Origin: Lepisosteus oculatus
Lineage: Eukaryota > Chordata > Actinopteri > Semionotiformes > Lepisosteidae
Length of the DNA: 64,000 bases
Assembly: GCF_040954835.1 (NCBI RefSeq)
Contig: NC_090706.1
Coordinates: 32,559,148 to 32,623,147, forward strand
Reading direction: 5' to 3'
The translations under genes and the position numbers were made by a program. The number at the start of each line of letters is the position of its first letter. Position 1 is the first letter of the stretch. The notes beneath the pieces are model-generated. The model had not been told where the DNA came from and did not search any database. It worked only from the letters and a program-made list of their open reading frames with translations. Below, piece after piece: positions 49,101 through 60,117 of the stretch.

Positions 49101-52100
49101 TCTGATAGTGTATGACTCAAAACTGTGATTGTCATCAAAGGGTACTTTTGTTCTGACATGATATTGCAGCAATATTTTTATTATTTTATGTTATACGCTA
49201 AATTTGTAATTTTCCTCACAAAAATAAATTAATCTAGGCTATTTAACATTCTAGTACCTGGCTAGGAGGTGTGCTTTGAGAAATTCTTGCTCTTTTTGTG
49301 TCAACAGCAGCATTAGACTCAAAAATAGGACTGAATTATTTTAAAAGAATCAGAAAATGTATCTGCTCATGATAAAGTTGATTTATATGTGGGAGCTTCC
49401 AAATATTTAATAATGGCACAGGAATAAATGTAAGATTATGTGAGTGTGTCTGTTGCTAGAAACAGTGTGTATGAATTACAGCTGGGTGTAACAAGTGGGA
49501 GAGACTCCAGTCTCTGGACAGGTCACTAACATTCCTTTCCTTTGTGAATTTAGGTTCGTGCTGAAATCACCAGCAAGGAAAAGGAGGAAGAGGATTTGAT
49601 GGAAAAAGTACAGAAGGAAGTGAAGTATGTGATCCAAACATGTTTCCTCTTCAGATATCATCAAATCTTGTGGTTGCAATTATCCAAAATGTGTATTTTC
49701 ACTTTAGGTGGGTAGCTGCGTCAGCATGCGTAGGCTGCAAAGGAACAAGTAATAGGTTTATTCCATGCTGAAAAAAAGAAGAAAGAGAACACAACATTTC
49801 GGCCGTGGAGCCTTCTTCAGGCGACGCCTGAAGAAGGCTTCGCCTTCTTTTTTTCAGCATGGAATAAACCTATTACTATTTTCACTTTAGTTGACAATTG
49901 AATGTAAAATGAATTTCCTTAAGGTAAAACACCCATCCTTTATAAGGAATAGAAGTTTCAAGGGTAAGCAACACGTACTGTTCTATTTCATTTTCTACAA
50001 CCAGTTACATCTTTGTTGTTTTTTTTAGGAAAGATGAAGATCCAGAACAGAAAATTGAATTCAAGACCCGTCTCGGTAAGAATATTGATCTTATCGTTGG
50101 GATATTTTCAAATGATTAACGAGCAATCAGTGATTTCATTGATGGATTGAGCTGACAGATGAACGATTGTGGCAGTTTTTTTAATGACAGTGTATCTTTT
50201 GAAGGGAGGAATATTTACCGCATCTTATTCAAGAATCGTGCACTGGAGAGAAACGAGCTTTTTCTGCCTGGCAGGATGGCCTATGTAGTGGATCTGGAGG
50301 ATGAGTATGCCGATACTGATATTCCCACAACGCTGATCAGGAGCAAAGCTGACTGTCCCACAATGGAGGCAAGAAAACTGTAGTTGATTTCATCCTCATC
50401 GGTTGGAATGCATTCTTAAGTAAAGCTGATACTTCCTGTTTAGTTTTAAGGGCCTGTATTCTAATTAAGCAAACACAGTTAAAGTTGGAGTAAGATCTTC
50501 TTTTTAGTCTATTAGTGATACTTAATGTGTTTATTTACATAGGATTTACATAAGACATTGCCCAGAAGATATTTTCTGCAAAATAGCATTTCTCATTTGA
50601 GCAGAGCTAATTCATTTAAAAAATAATGCAGTCTGGTGATTATTGAGTTTCTACCATTGTAATTGAGTCACAGAGCTGTAAGGTTGCTTTTCTATTTTTT
50701 ATCTAGTTCTTACGACCTGACACCTTCATGTACATTAATATACAGTGTGTAAAGTGTCAGTTGACATGTAAATAGTTATTATTTGAACCATTTCTTCATT
50801 TGTGCTAAAGTTTTGATATCTGAAAACAGCCCAAATGATAATGCTGCATTTATTGTTCGTGTGAAAACAAGATTTACACTGATTGCAAAAGTGCATTTTT
50901 GCAGCTTGAAACATCCGATCATGTACATTTCTTTTCCGTTTCCTAAAAACAGGGATCCCCACCTAATCCTTTTCTGAAGTTATCTGCACTTTTCTGATTT
51001 TTCTTTTTTCTTTTTCCTCAGGCTCAAACCACCCTGACAACAAATGACATTGTAATAAGCAAGCTGACTCAGATCCTGTCCTACCTTCGGCAAGGCACCC
51101 GCAACAAGAAGATGAAGAAGAAAGAGAAAGGTACGGCAGATATTCCATATTTACATCGCACGACTTATTAACTTGTTTCCCATTCAGATCAGTTTGGCAT
51201 AATACTGTTTATTTTGCTAGCAGGTGTAAACTGAGAATTGTTGTTGGAATTAAAGTATTTCCGTGTCCCAAACATACGTTCTGAACTAGGGAATCACTTC
51301 AAGCGTGGAATATGAGAGATTGTGATTTTGTCTGTTTTCAGGAAAACTTGATGAAAAGAAACCCCCAGAGGCAGATTTGAAGTAAGTAAAAAAAATTCCA
51401 CCAGTGTCATCTCCTTTTACAAGTCGATACATTTTGTTTTTCTGTTTAGCCACGTCTACTGAAGAAAAAAATCATTCTCCAAAATGCCATGTGCACTTTC
51501 CTCCTGTCGCCGCCTGCAGCACAATTGACTTGTGTAGATGTAAAGGCCTGTCTCTTACTGCTTCTCCGATTTGTAGTATTTTCGATGACATTGGGGACTA
51601 CACCCCCTCCTCCTCCAAGGCCATGCGCGAGAAGGAGAAGGAGAAGGAGAAGGAGCGCCACCGCGAGAGGGAGCGGGAGAGGGAGCGCGAGAGAGACCGG
51701 GAAAGAGAACGAGAGAGGGAGAGAGACAGAGAAGAAGAGAAAAGGAGACACAGCTACTTTGAGAAACCAAGGGTTGATGATGAGGTGAGATGAGCTGTTG
51801 GCTAGCATCCGCAGTAAACATCTTATCTAGTATTCAATAATAGAGAAATGGCATAAAAGATCATTCTTCACCAGAACAATGTAGCGCACAAACTTTGCTT
51901 TAACATGCATGACTCTAAAATACTTTTCAGAGAATAAAAAAATCTTCCTTATGCTTACCAAAGCAGAACATGGGGTGTGGTAGGCTTTTGTGCAAACTAG
52001 TTGCTATGTAGTTAATCTGGGTTTTGAAGGAAAGGAGCGTGCTAGATTTCTTCAGCAGTGTAAGTTACTGAGATTTGTCTTCCGAGTGTCATTTGGTTTA

Positions 52101-55100
52101 CAGTACTGCATTTTTTCGGTAAAATTGGCTTTCAATTTTTGTTCCCAAGAAAAGTTAGTTGCAAGAAGCACATTTTTAAACTTTTAGTATTACTTTCTAA
52201 ACACTATGCTGTGCAGTGGTGAAACTAATGGTAGTAAGAGACAAATTCATTGTATTTTGTTAAAAAATACATTTTCCTTTTTTTGACAGGTTGTGGAGAT
52301 GGAAAAGGGTAAGAACTTATTTTTAATTATATACTACGGTTTAAATATATTGCATTGTGGTAAATATTTGTCAGTGGTCAAATTTAATTTCTTTAAATAA
52401 CCAGAATTTTCATCTACTTAAAACTGGCGCATGTAAATGTGAAGTAGATATATGATTATTAAATTTACTGGAACTATTAATGTTTATCATTTTAATCAAA
52501 ATTTTAAGTTTAAAGTTGAAACCAATGTATGAGGTTTAAAAAGATGTACAATGACATTTAGGAGCTTCAGTGAATTTCTGGGGTTCTTATCTTTTCTTTA
52601 TGTTGCAGCTTACAAAGGCACTGAAACTGACAGCACTGGAATGTCCAAGGATTCAAGAATATTGCCTTGAGACTGACAAATGTGATTATATTTTTTATTA
52701 GGTCCTGCGTCTGTGAAGGATCAAATTAAATTGATCAACGAGAAGTTTGCTGGAAGTGCACAGTGGCAAGGCCAAGAGACATATCCTTTCTTTGCTCTTT
52801 GTCTACTTCCACTATTTCTGTATCACGTGATTGATTTGTGGCAAAACGTATACTGAGAGATTGTTATAATATGAGAAAGTATCCTCTCTTTTAAGATGCA
52901 TACAGTTTACATTGAATTATCTCTTTGTGATACTGTATATACTTTTTAAGTATAAACTACTTAGTCTTATTTGCCACATTTCCTTGCAAGAAAACATAGC
53001 AATTTTCTACTTGGTTAAATAACAGATTCTTAAAGCCTTTTAGAGTAAAGTTGAATTTCCTATTTATTTCAGTGAGGCTTAAATGTATTTTGAAACACTA
53101 GCTGGATGTGCAAAAGTTTTTGTAAGCTTTGGAATGGAGCAGAAAAAAATTGAAAGTAATTCTGTCCACCTTTGCCGCTTTGACTTTTAAGTCTGGGTTA
53201 TTACATTTTCAAATTGCAAGTTTGATCTTTATGGACCGCTTGCAGTGGTTTTAAATGTTACTACTCATATTGTTCTTCCCTTAACCTGGAATACTGCTGG
53301 CAGTAGAAGGGAAGAGAAGAAACATGTTGGGGACTTTTTTGGGATGTCTAACAGCTACGCTGAGTGCTATCCTGCTACGTAAGTGACAGATTTTTTTTTT
53401 TATTCTGTAATGTATTCACAAAAATGTAAGTTGTTCAACCTCTTGCATGTACTCTTGTGCTTTTAAGTAAGGACTTCACAGGTTTATCAACAGTTGGTGT
53501 CTGACACAATCACAAGGAGGAGTGTTGAACATGGATTTTGTTTATGCTGCAGTTTCCGGACAAGGGATATTGTGCATATTTATATTTTGTTTTTAGAGAG
53601 AGAATTTCTGCAGTGTAGGTGTTTGATTTAAAATAAAAAAAATATGTATAAAAACTTCTTAAAGATGTATGTAACATGATTGATTTTTTACTGCATTCTA
53701 CATTTTGTTAAGTCTCTTTATGAAGATTCGAGCAAATCCTTTATCACTATTATTATCACTATAGTCACTATTCATTATCACTTTAAGAGTTACAGTGCCT
53801 TAATCCTTACACTTCTAATGGCAATCTAATTCAATTGTCATTTTATATTTCTCAGAATGGATGATCTAGCAGTGGACAGCGATGAAGAAGTGGACTACAG
53901 TAAAATGGATCAGGTCATATATTTAAATTACTTACATCATCTACTTTTATGTATTCCTTTTGCCTTCAGATTTCTTTTAAATTCTTAGTTCTAAACTTAC
54001 CAATTTGGTCTTTTAATTTTTCAAACATTTATTCCTAACATATTAATTTGAGTTTAAAAGAAGCTGTTAGAAAGTAGGCAGTTCCTTTTCCTAACTGTCA
54101 ATAAAGTGACATTTAGTAATTGATGCTACTTGCTTTTTCATAGATACTTTTCCTTCCTTACAGGGCAATAAGAAAGGACCATTGGGACGCTGGGACTTTG
54201 ACACTCAGGAAGAGTACAGCGAGTATATGAATAACAAGGAAGCCCTCCCTAAGTAAGGAATATATATTTATATGTTGTAAGGTGTCCTGTCTGAAATAGT
54301 TTTATGCATGACATGAATTTTACCCTGCTTTTATCCATTCAGACAATTCTGGGTCTCGGGGATACTCGAACCTATCCCAGCAAGCAACACGCAAATGGCA
54401 GGGTACACCCTAGACAGGACACCAGTCCATCACAGGGCAGAGTCTTAGACAAACACATTCACACCAGAGCCAATTCTTCTAGAATTAACCGACCAGTAGT
54501 CTGTCTTTGGTCTGTGGGAGGAAACCTACGCAAACATGTGGAGAACGCACAAACTCCAGGTTTGGAGTTGAACCCAGGACCCCGGCACTGCAGGGCCGTG
54601 CCGCCCACAGGTTTTACGCGTTGATTAAATGTGACCAAATATCTGACATTTTCTTCTGGTTTTGCACAATAATTTAGGGCTGCCTTCCAGTATGGAATTA
54701 AGATGTCAGAGGGTCGGAAAACTCGCCGCTTCAAGGAGACCAATGAGAAGGCAGAGCTTGACCGGCAGTGGAAGAAGATCAGTGCTGTAAGTGTTGATGA
54801 GAAAGATCCATGGCTATACGTGGGCTTTTTCAATTCTATACATCGCAGAGAAGTGCCTGTATAATCTAGTGGGAGAGGTATATTTTCATCTTGCACCCCA
54901 CCGTCATAAACAAGGTTTAAACATTTTTTTAAAACGTTTACCTGGTTTTAACTGATCTGTATTTTTGTATTTATTTTCCAGATTATTGAAAAGAGGAAGA
55001 AAATGGAAGCAGACGGGTGTGTACATTTCCTTCTTCATTCGCAACTTGACTGCAAACATAGGACATGGGAAATAACTTGCGGGAAACTTTAGAAGTGCAG

Positions 55101-55490
55101 AAGTCCCTGAAAAAAATCCATGCCCATTGGTTGCCGATATTGGCCTTCCTAAAGACTGGGATCAGTAAAATCAGGCTTGGTTTCTTTTTTATTTTCCTCC
55201 GCTGTGCTGTCTTAGTTGGAATCTTACACTTTAGGACTTTGTCAAGTATTAAAGAGTCTTGGTGGGGGAGGGGGCATTGCTAATGCTGATCCCCGATGAC
55301 TTTGGCTTACCTGCAGTTTGCATGATTGAGTTGAGTTTAATTAAAATCTATAAAATCGGACAGTTCTGGAATACAAAAATTTCAAGAGATTAATGATAGA
55401 AGAACTGTTATTTTACCATGGAGTCTGGTCCACCACTCTAAAAATTTTTTTTTTCATTTCAGGGTGGAAGTGAAGAGGCCAAAATACTGA
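46122..55490 (+). CDS. ik: IK / RED spliceosomal protein (552 aa)
   Basis: RED is a B-complex spliceosome protein that pairs with SMU1. Twenty exons: 46122-46137, 47009-47075, 47738-47830, 48096-48155, 48355-48522, 48842-48956, 49554-49624, 50029-50075, 50205-50368, 51022-51130, 51342-51381, 51577-51784, 52290-52308, 52702-52780, 53295-53378, 53856-53913, 54164-54252, 54678-54786, 54982-55016, 55463-55490. The total is close to human IK (557 aa). Conserved blocks are KLTNEDFRKLLMTPRA, YYAKLRQQELERERELAEKY, SKFLGGDMEHTHLVKGLDFA, FLPGRMAYVVDLEDEYADTD and the C-terminus EVKRPKY. The Arg-Glu/Arg-Asp repeat tract that gives RED its name lies at about residues 334-374. Exon 9 ends with a GC donor (50,369-50,370) and the intron after exon 14 is AT-AC. 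The first exon codes only five whole residues. Confidence 0.97.
47205..47400 (+). repeat. Decayed ATCC-type repeat in ik intron 2
   Basis: A short CA run, then TTTGGAGAACCTGCAAACTC and a closing part like CACTGTGCTGC resemble the 3' half of the repeat at 54,335-54,605. Strongly diverged. Confidence 0.35.
49708..49876. repeat. Inverted-repeat element, copy 2, with 14-bp target-site duplication
   Basis: A 169-bp palindrome in ik intron 7. The flanks carry the perfect 14-mer TATTTTCACTTTAG at 49,694-49,707 and 49,877-49,890, so both ends are defined. The arms are ATAGGTTTATTCCATGCTG and its complement CAGCATGGAATAAACCTAT. The left arm read on the minus strand has CTGAAGAAGGCTCCACGGCC followed by GAAA. 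Confidence 0.85.
50369..51021 (+). other. GC-AG intron of ik (intron 9)
   Basis: Exon 9 must end after ATG GAG to join GCT CAA ACC and give the conserved PTMEAQTTLTTND. The donor there is GAG|GCAAGA, the classic GC-type donor with otherwise strong pairing to U1, and the acceptor is TTCCTCAG. Confidence 0.85.
52781..53294 (+). other. U12-type AT-AC intron of ik (intron 14)
   Basis: The donor ATATCCTTTC matches the U12-type 5' splice site (ATATCCTTT) exactly. The branch-site-like TTCCCTTAAC (53,276-53,285) lies about 10 nt before the acceptor AATAC|T, in the window typical of the minor spliceosome. Phase 2 joins AC+T and continues the conserved GDFFGMSNSYAECYP. An AG at 53,302-53,303 would also be in phase and is an alternative acceptor. 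Confidence 0.9.
54335..54605 (+). repeat. ATCC-type interspersed repeat in ik intron 17
   Basis: Landmarks in order: CTATCCCAGCAAGCAACACG, GGCAGGGTACACCCTAGACA, ACCAGTCCATCACAGGGCAG, TCTGTGGGAGGAAACC and GGAGTTGAACCCAGGACCCC. This is a familiar interspersed repeat of fishes. It is the most complete copy in the window. Confidence 0.6.
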
Positions 55491-55750
55491 AGACTTTCCA
55501 TTTTTAGTTACCATTTTATTCTATTACTGGTCTATGTTTGTGCTATTTCTTTAATGAGTAATTTGAATTGCAGTATATAGTATGCTAGGATTGATTTGTG
55601 TATTTAAAAATGTATCAGCTTTTTTTTTCCTTTTTAATCCTTCAAGGAAATAGGCTTCTGTATTGCAACAACTTCAAAGGGTTGATGTTCTGTACATTAA
55701 AGTTAAAGGTCTTCTAAAACTCCTTAGCATATCCTGAAGTGCAACCCCAA

Positions 55751-55773
55751 AATAAAGTGTTGCTCTGAATAAA
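55751..55773 (+). promoter_or_regulatory. Poly(A) signals of ik
   Basis: Two AATAAA hexamers, at 55,751-55,756 and 55,768-55,773, about 270 bp after the stop codon. Confidence 0.75.
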
Positions 55774-55869
55774 CATGCATTTTATTGATTCGTCTGTATT
55801 TTTCATAAAAAAATTGATTTTTTTTTCACATATAGAGTACCATGTTGTTTGAAGTTTGTGAGTAGTTAC

Positions 55870-56480
55870 GAGTAAATAGATGAATGCTTTTGAGGATTTT
55901 CAATACTTGTATCGGGTCCCCTCTTAATCTTCTCTGTTCAAGACTAAAGGTTCAGTTCCTACAGCATGTCAGTTGAGGACATACGCTTAAGCCCCAAAAT
56001 GTATCTTGTTGCTGTTCTCTAGACCGATTCTATCGCAACAATGTCTTCACACTACTTTAAAAGATGCTTTACTACTGTATCATATAATTTTAACAAATCC
56101 CTTATTTAGATTTATACTTTTACCAATACCACTTAAGTATTTTTCATAAGATGCCTCTACTTTCTCATTCTTATTTTTTATGTATAGTTTGGTTTTGTTA
56201 CCTCCACTTTCTGTGCACTGTTTACATTAAACCTGATTTACCAAGTGTTTGCCCAGTCTTGAATTTGACCTAAGTAATGTGAAGTTTCATTTAATGCTTC
56301 TGGAGTGTTGATCCTCCGCATTTAGTGTTTACTGCAGGATTAGAGATAATTGATAAAAATAAGGACCTAGTGAACCTAGTGGTACTCCACTGATTATAAT
56401 CCTCCAGTTTGAGCATTAACCCATTATCTGTACTCTGAAGGGTCATGTCAAATTTCTTATTCTCAGTCTGCTTCTAAAGT
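55870..56480 (-). repeat. Old CR1-like LINE fragment
   Basis: TTTTGAGGATTTTCAATACT, GGGTCCCCTCTTAATCTTCT and TTGCTGTTCTCTAGACCG match, in antisense, an ancient CR1/L3-type LINE. It later reads AACCTAGTGGTACTCCACTG, consistent with a further part of the same family. No open frame remains. Confidence 0.5.
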
Positions 56481-56689
56481 ACACAGACTAATGTACTGAC
56501 ACTATGTACTGGGCAGTAAAGGACAAATGATGTTGTGAAGACAAGGGTAGCATTAAATATGTGCTAAATCGACCTCAACTCTGAGATTATATTTTTGATT
56601 CACACCTGAAGTACTATAAACTGAAATTTATTCTGTGGCTTTCTAATTTTAATTTTTATGCTTTAACATCTAAGTATCATTTACAAACA

Positions 56690-56985
56690 GAGGGTGACTA
56701 AGAGAGCCAAAAGCATCATGGAGTGTGTGTCTCACCCCCTCCATTGCAAATTCACACTTCTCCCATCTAGGAGATGCCTCTGCGCCACCAGGTGTAAGAC
56801 CAACAGACTCAGGAAATCTTTCATCCTCACTGCAATTACACTGTTTTTTTTATTTTCTGTAACACTACTGTATTCTCTTCCCTTTTGATGATGTTTATTT
56901 GTCATTGTGTTGTTTGACTGCAGTAAAACAAATTCCCCCCAGGAGACAATAAAGCTTGAATTGAATATTGAATTGAATATTTCCC
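56690..56985 (+). mobile_element. LINE 3' end (Rex1/jockey-like)
   Basis: A short frame ends in RCKTNRLRKSFILTAITLFF, like the C-terminus of jockey/Rex1-type ORF2 proteins. It is followed by a 3' tail with GGAGACAATAAAGCTTGAAT and repeated GAATTGAATATT units. Likely the same family as the fragment at 16,550. Confidence 0.6.
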
Positions 56986-57384
56986 TTGCCTTCTGCACAC
57001 CTGAAGTCTGTAAAGGGTATGATTATTGACTATTGGCCATTTACCAAATTACCATATGCACATTGACACCACTGTGTGTCTTCTGACGACGGTCAAGTTT
57101 AAAGACAAAATAGTTCCAGGTCCTGTGCCTAGTTCTACAATAAACAGAAAGCTGGTTATGGTTGTGAACTTTTTTTTAAGCGACTGATAATATATATATA
57201 AAACGTGATGATGGCAACAAGCAATCCCGATTGATTTTCCATGCGTACCATATAGCAAGATATCGCATCGCATAGGATTCAGTATAGTTCACCTTGATCA
57301 CAATATTGAAATATTTACCCAAATCCATTGTAATTGCTGCTGGAGAGGCAGAAAGACCAATATAAGAGGTCATGTGGGACAGAT

Positions 57385-57457
57385 GCCTCGTTAGCGCAGT
57401 AGGTAGCGCGTCAGTCTCATAATCTGAAGGTCGTGAGTTCGATCCTCACACGGGGCA
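57385..57457 (+). tRNA. tRNA-Met (CAT), elongator type
   Basis: A complete 73-nt cloverleaf. The acceptor stem GCCTCGT pairs with ACGGGGC (one T-G pair), with discriminator A. The A-box lies around TAGCGCAGTAGG, the B-box is GTTCGATCC, and the anticodon CAT is at 57,418-57,420. It lacks the initiator features and, as far as I recall, equals the human elongator tRNA-Met sequence. No intron and no encoded CCA. A T5 terminator follows at 57,461-57,465. It stands alone between ik and wdr55. Confidence 0.97.
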
Positions 57458-57460
57458 CAA

Positions 57461-57465
57461 TTTTT
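57461..57465 (+). terminator. Pol III terminator of tRNA-Met
   Basis: Five Ts, three bases after the end of the tRNA gene. Confidence 0.85.
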
Positions 57466-57935
57466 AACACTAAGATTCTGAAAGAAAAAAAATAATTCAA
57501 TTATAGCTACTTATAACTAAAGCACGTAAGAGAATACTGCCGGGGGATATAAGAACACCCGTGTCAATAAATTTGTCTTCTGATGTAGTTTACTGTGCGT
57601 TCTTGGTTTAAAGCATTCTTTGAATGTTTGATTACAAGGATTTCTCCTCACAGTTGTCTTTTATCAGTAAAATACACCCATCCCTTGTTAAACAAGCACT
57701 TTACTCGCGAGTATACGCTAAAAGGAGATTTACATTTTTACCATAAATACTATTTTTGTCAAACGAGTTAACATCTCCCGCTAATACAAGCTCCATGCGT
57801 GTAGCTCGTTTTCCTATTTTAATTTTTCGCTTCTCTCTGCTGTTGCATCGATGCCGCCACACGGCTTGATTCGAGTTTGCAGCGAGGGGTCTTTGACCGC
57901 ACAGGATTTATTAAATATCATAACAGACATTGTTT

Positions 57936-57953
57936 TGTTGTTGTTGTTGTTGT
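57936..57953. repeat. (TTG)n simple repeat
   Basis: A run of about six TTG units in the interval between the tRNA gene and wdr55. Apart from this, 57,466-58,470 shows no gene. Confidence 0.8.
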
Positions 57954-58477
57954 TCTGGAATCAATTCTTATTGGTTCGTGTCATGTTTACAATAGAGAGC
58001 ATGTTTACTGCTTCATAATGCATTCAAACATAACGGCTTGTGTAAAATAGAAGTGTTAGTAAATTGGACTTGTACCACATACTTTGCAATTTATGGTGTC
58101 AAACTATTGAAATACATCCGAAAAGTACCAGCATTTAACTGGTTTATGTCCGAGCACTTGGAACGAATCGGAGACTTTTACGTGTATTTTAATGGTAAAT
58201 TATTTAAGTTTTGCGAGTTTTTTTCCCTAGGAGCTGAAACTTCGGTCGTATAATGACAAACGAGCACTGTTTTCTCTGTGCTTTGATACGATTATTAATA
58301 TATTAGGTCCTGGAAGCTGGAAATAAATTTTAGTTTCCAAAGGCTTAAATTATTGACATCAAATTTCCGTATTCATATTATTTAATTCATTTAAATATAT
58401 GTATACATATGTCTACTAATATTTTCCTCACATTACAGAAATAGTGCCCGTATTTGTTAAGGTTACTGATCGAGACC

Positions 58478-58510
58478 TGACGTGACGTAAAGTTTTTAAA
58501 GATGGCCGCG
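58478..58510 (+). promoter_or_regulatory. wdr55 core promoter motifs (CRE-like and YY1-like)
   Basis: TGACGTGA and TGACGTAA overlap at 58,478-58,490, resembling ATF/CREB sites. AAGATGGCCGCG at 58,499-58,510 fits the YY1 motif and spans the start codon, as in many vertebrate housekeeping genes where YY1 sits just downstream of the transcription start. Confidence 0.55.
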
Positions 58511-60080
58511 TCCATGGTAAGAACACATGAGTTTCTAAATATTATTTTAGTTTTACATATTGATATTTGAAATTGAAATGTAATGTTTGTTACAGTGTTT
58601 CCCTCATGAATGCGGATTTTCATTTATGAAGCTTGCAACCTCTTTTTTTAGAATATTCACAATTTAAAAAACAAACTGTCCTTCTGATGCTTAAAATGGT
58701 TTTATAAATCAAGTCGTTCCTGCCGCGCGATCACTGCTAAAACAGAAGGACCATTTCTGTCCCATAACAACTTTTATCGAATAACTTTTACTGTTGTTAC
58801 AGCAAGACGCGGAGACGACGGCGGTGTTTGTGGATAACAACTCTGAAGCTGAAGAAAACGACGAAAGCGAACAAGTAATAAACATTTTTAAATAAGTCGT
58901 TCAGAAGTGTATAAAGGCAGACCCCACTATACCTCTGATGTAACTATCTGAAATCATGAAATGTTAACCAAACTGGTAAAGCTACTACTTAAAAGTATTT
59001 GTGTTCTAATGACGCACAAATGGTAAACTTAAGACGTCTTTTCCCCATATTGCAGGAAGACCATCCAGCGGAACCCAAGATCAGAGAGACCCCAGAAGAC
59101 ATACTGTTTGAAGCTGCTGTAAACACAGTTGCATTCCATCCCAGCCGAGACGTCGTGGCAGCAGGGGACTTGGATGGGGATATTTATGTGTATGCTTTTC
59201 ATATTGGCGTCTACAGACATAGGAAACGATCATTCACTCATCTTGCATTTGTTCATTCGGAAATAAGAAATCTTTTCGGAGTAACATACAGATACAATAC
59301 CTGTCAAAAGTCCTTTTACATTGAATCCAAGATTAGTCTTTTGCTTAGTTGAATACTGAAAATCTGTCTTTATCTCTCTGTTTGTTCTAATCCCACTTTT
59401 GAATCCTTGTGTTTTGGGGGATTTCATCTGTTGGCACCCACTAAAAATCACATTTGTGTTCTCAGTTACTCGTACTCTTGTACAGAAGGGGATAACAAAG
59501 AACTGTGGTCCTCTGGGCATCACCTCAAATCATGCAGGGAAGTGGCTTTCTCATACGATGGCCAAAGTAAGTTCAGAAGTACTTTGCTTTCTCTTGTGTT
59601 CACAACCACTGTGTGTTATCTAACATATTAAGTATCAGTTTATACTGTATACATACACTGTAATGCTTTAAAGGCGAAATATTATAGCTTGTGACAAAGT
59701 GAGGAACAGAAAAGGATGTTAATAAAATGCGTGATCTTAACTAGACAGTTCTTTGGATTAGTGGTAAAGTACTGGAGACTTTCTAGTTGGATTCAACAGA
59801 AGATATCGTGTCTTTTGATTGTCTGGTAATTGTATCCATTCAAAATGTTGAAGTAACTGCTATTGACATGCCAGGTATTCACAATCTCTTCTTTGGTGCC
59901 TGCTTGTATCTCTGCAGAGCTATTCAGCATATCCAAGGACAAAGCTGTCCATATCATGGATGTGGAGGAAGGCAAACTTCTCTCACGAATATCAAAAGCC
60001 CACAGGTAGTAATCTGTGAAGATCTGTTGCTGATGAGTTGCTTATTTAATTGCAAAGTGTCTTGCTACCCTTTGTATGAA

Positions 60081-60117
<37 letters not shown>

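Noticed and set aside
51446-51821. Open frames antisense to or out of frame with the Arg-Glu tract of ik
   Set aside because: Shadows of the low-complexity RE/RD coding tract in ik exon 12; that exon has conserved protein sequence on the plus strand.
52600-52680. Possible extra ik exon (after TTGCAG, starting with CTTACAAAGG)
   Set aside because: No counterpart in known IK proteins, no phase-compatible donor, and exons 13 and 14 join in frame without it.
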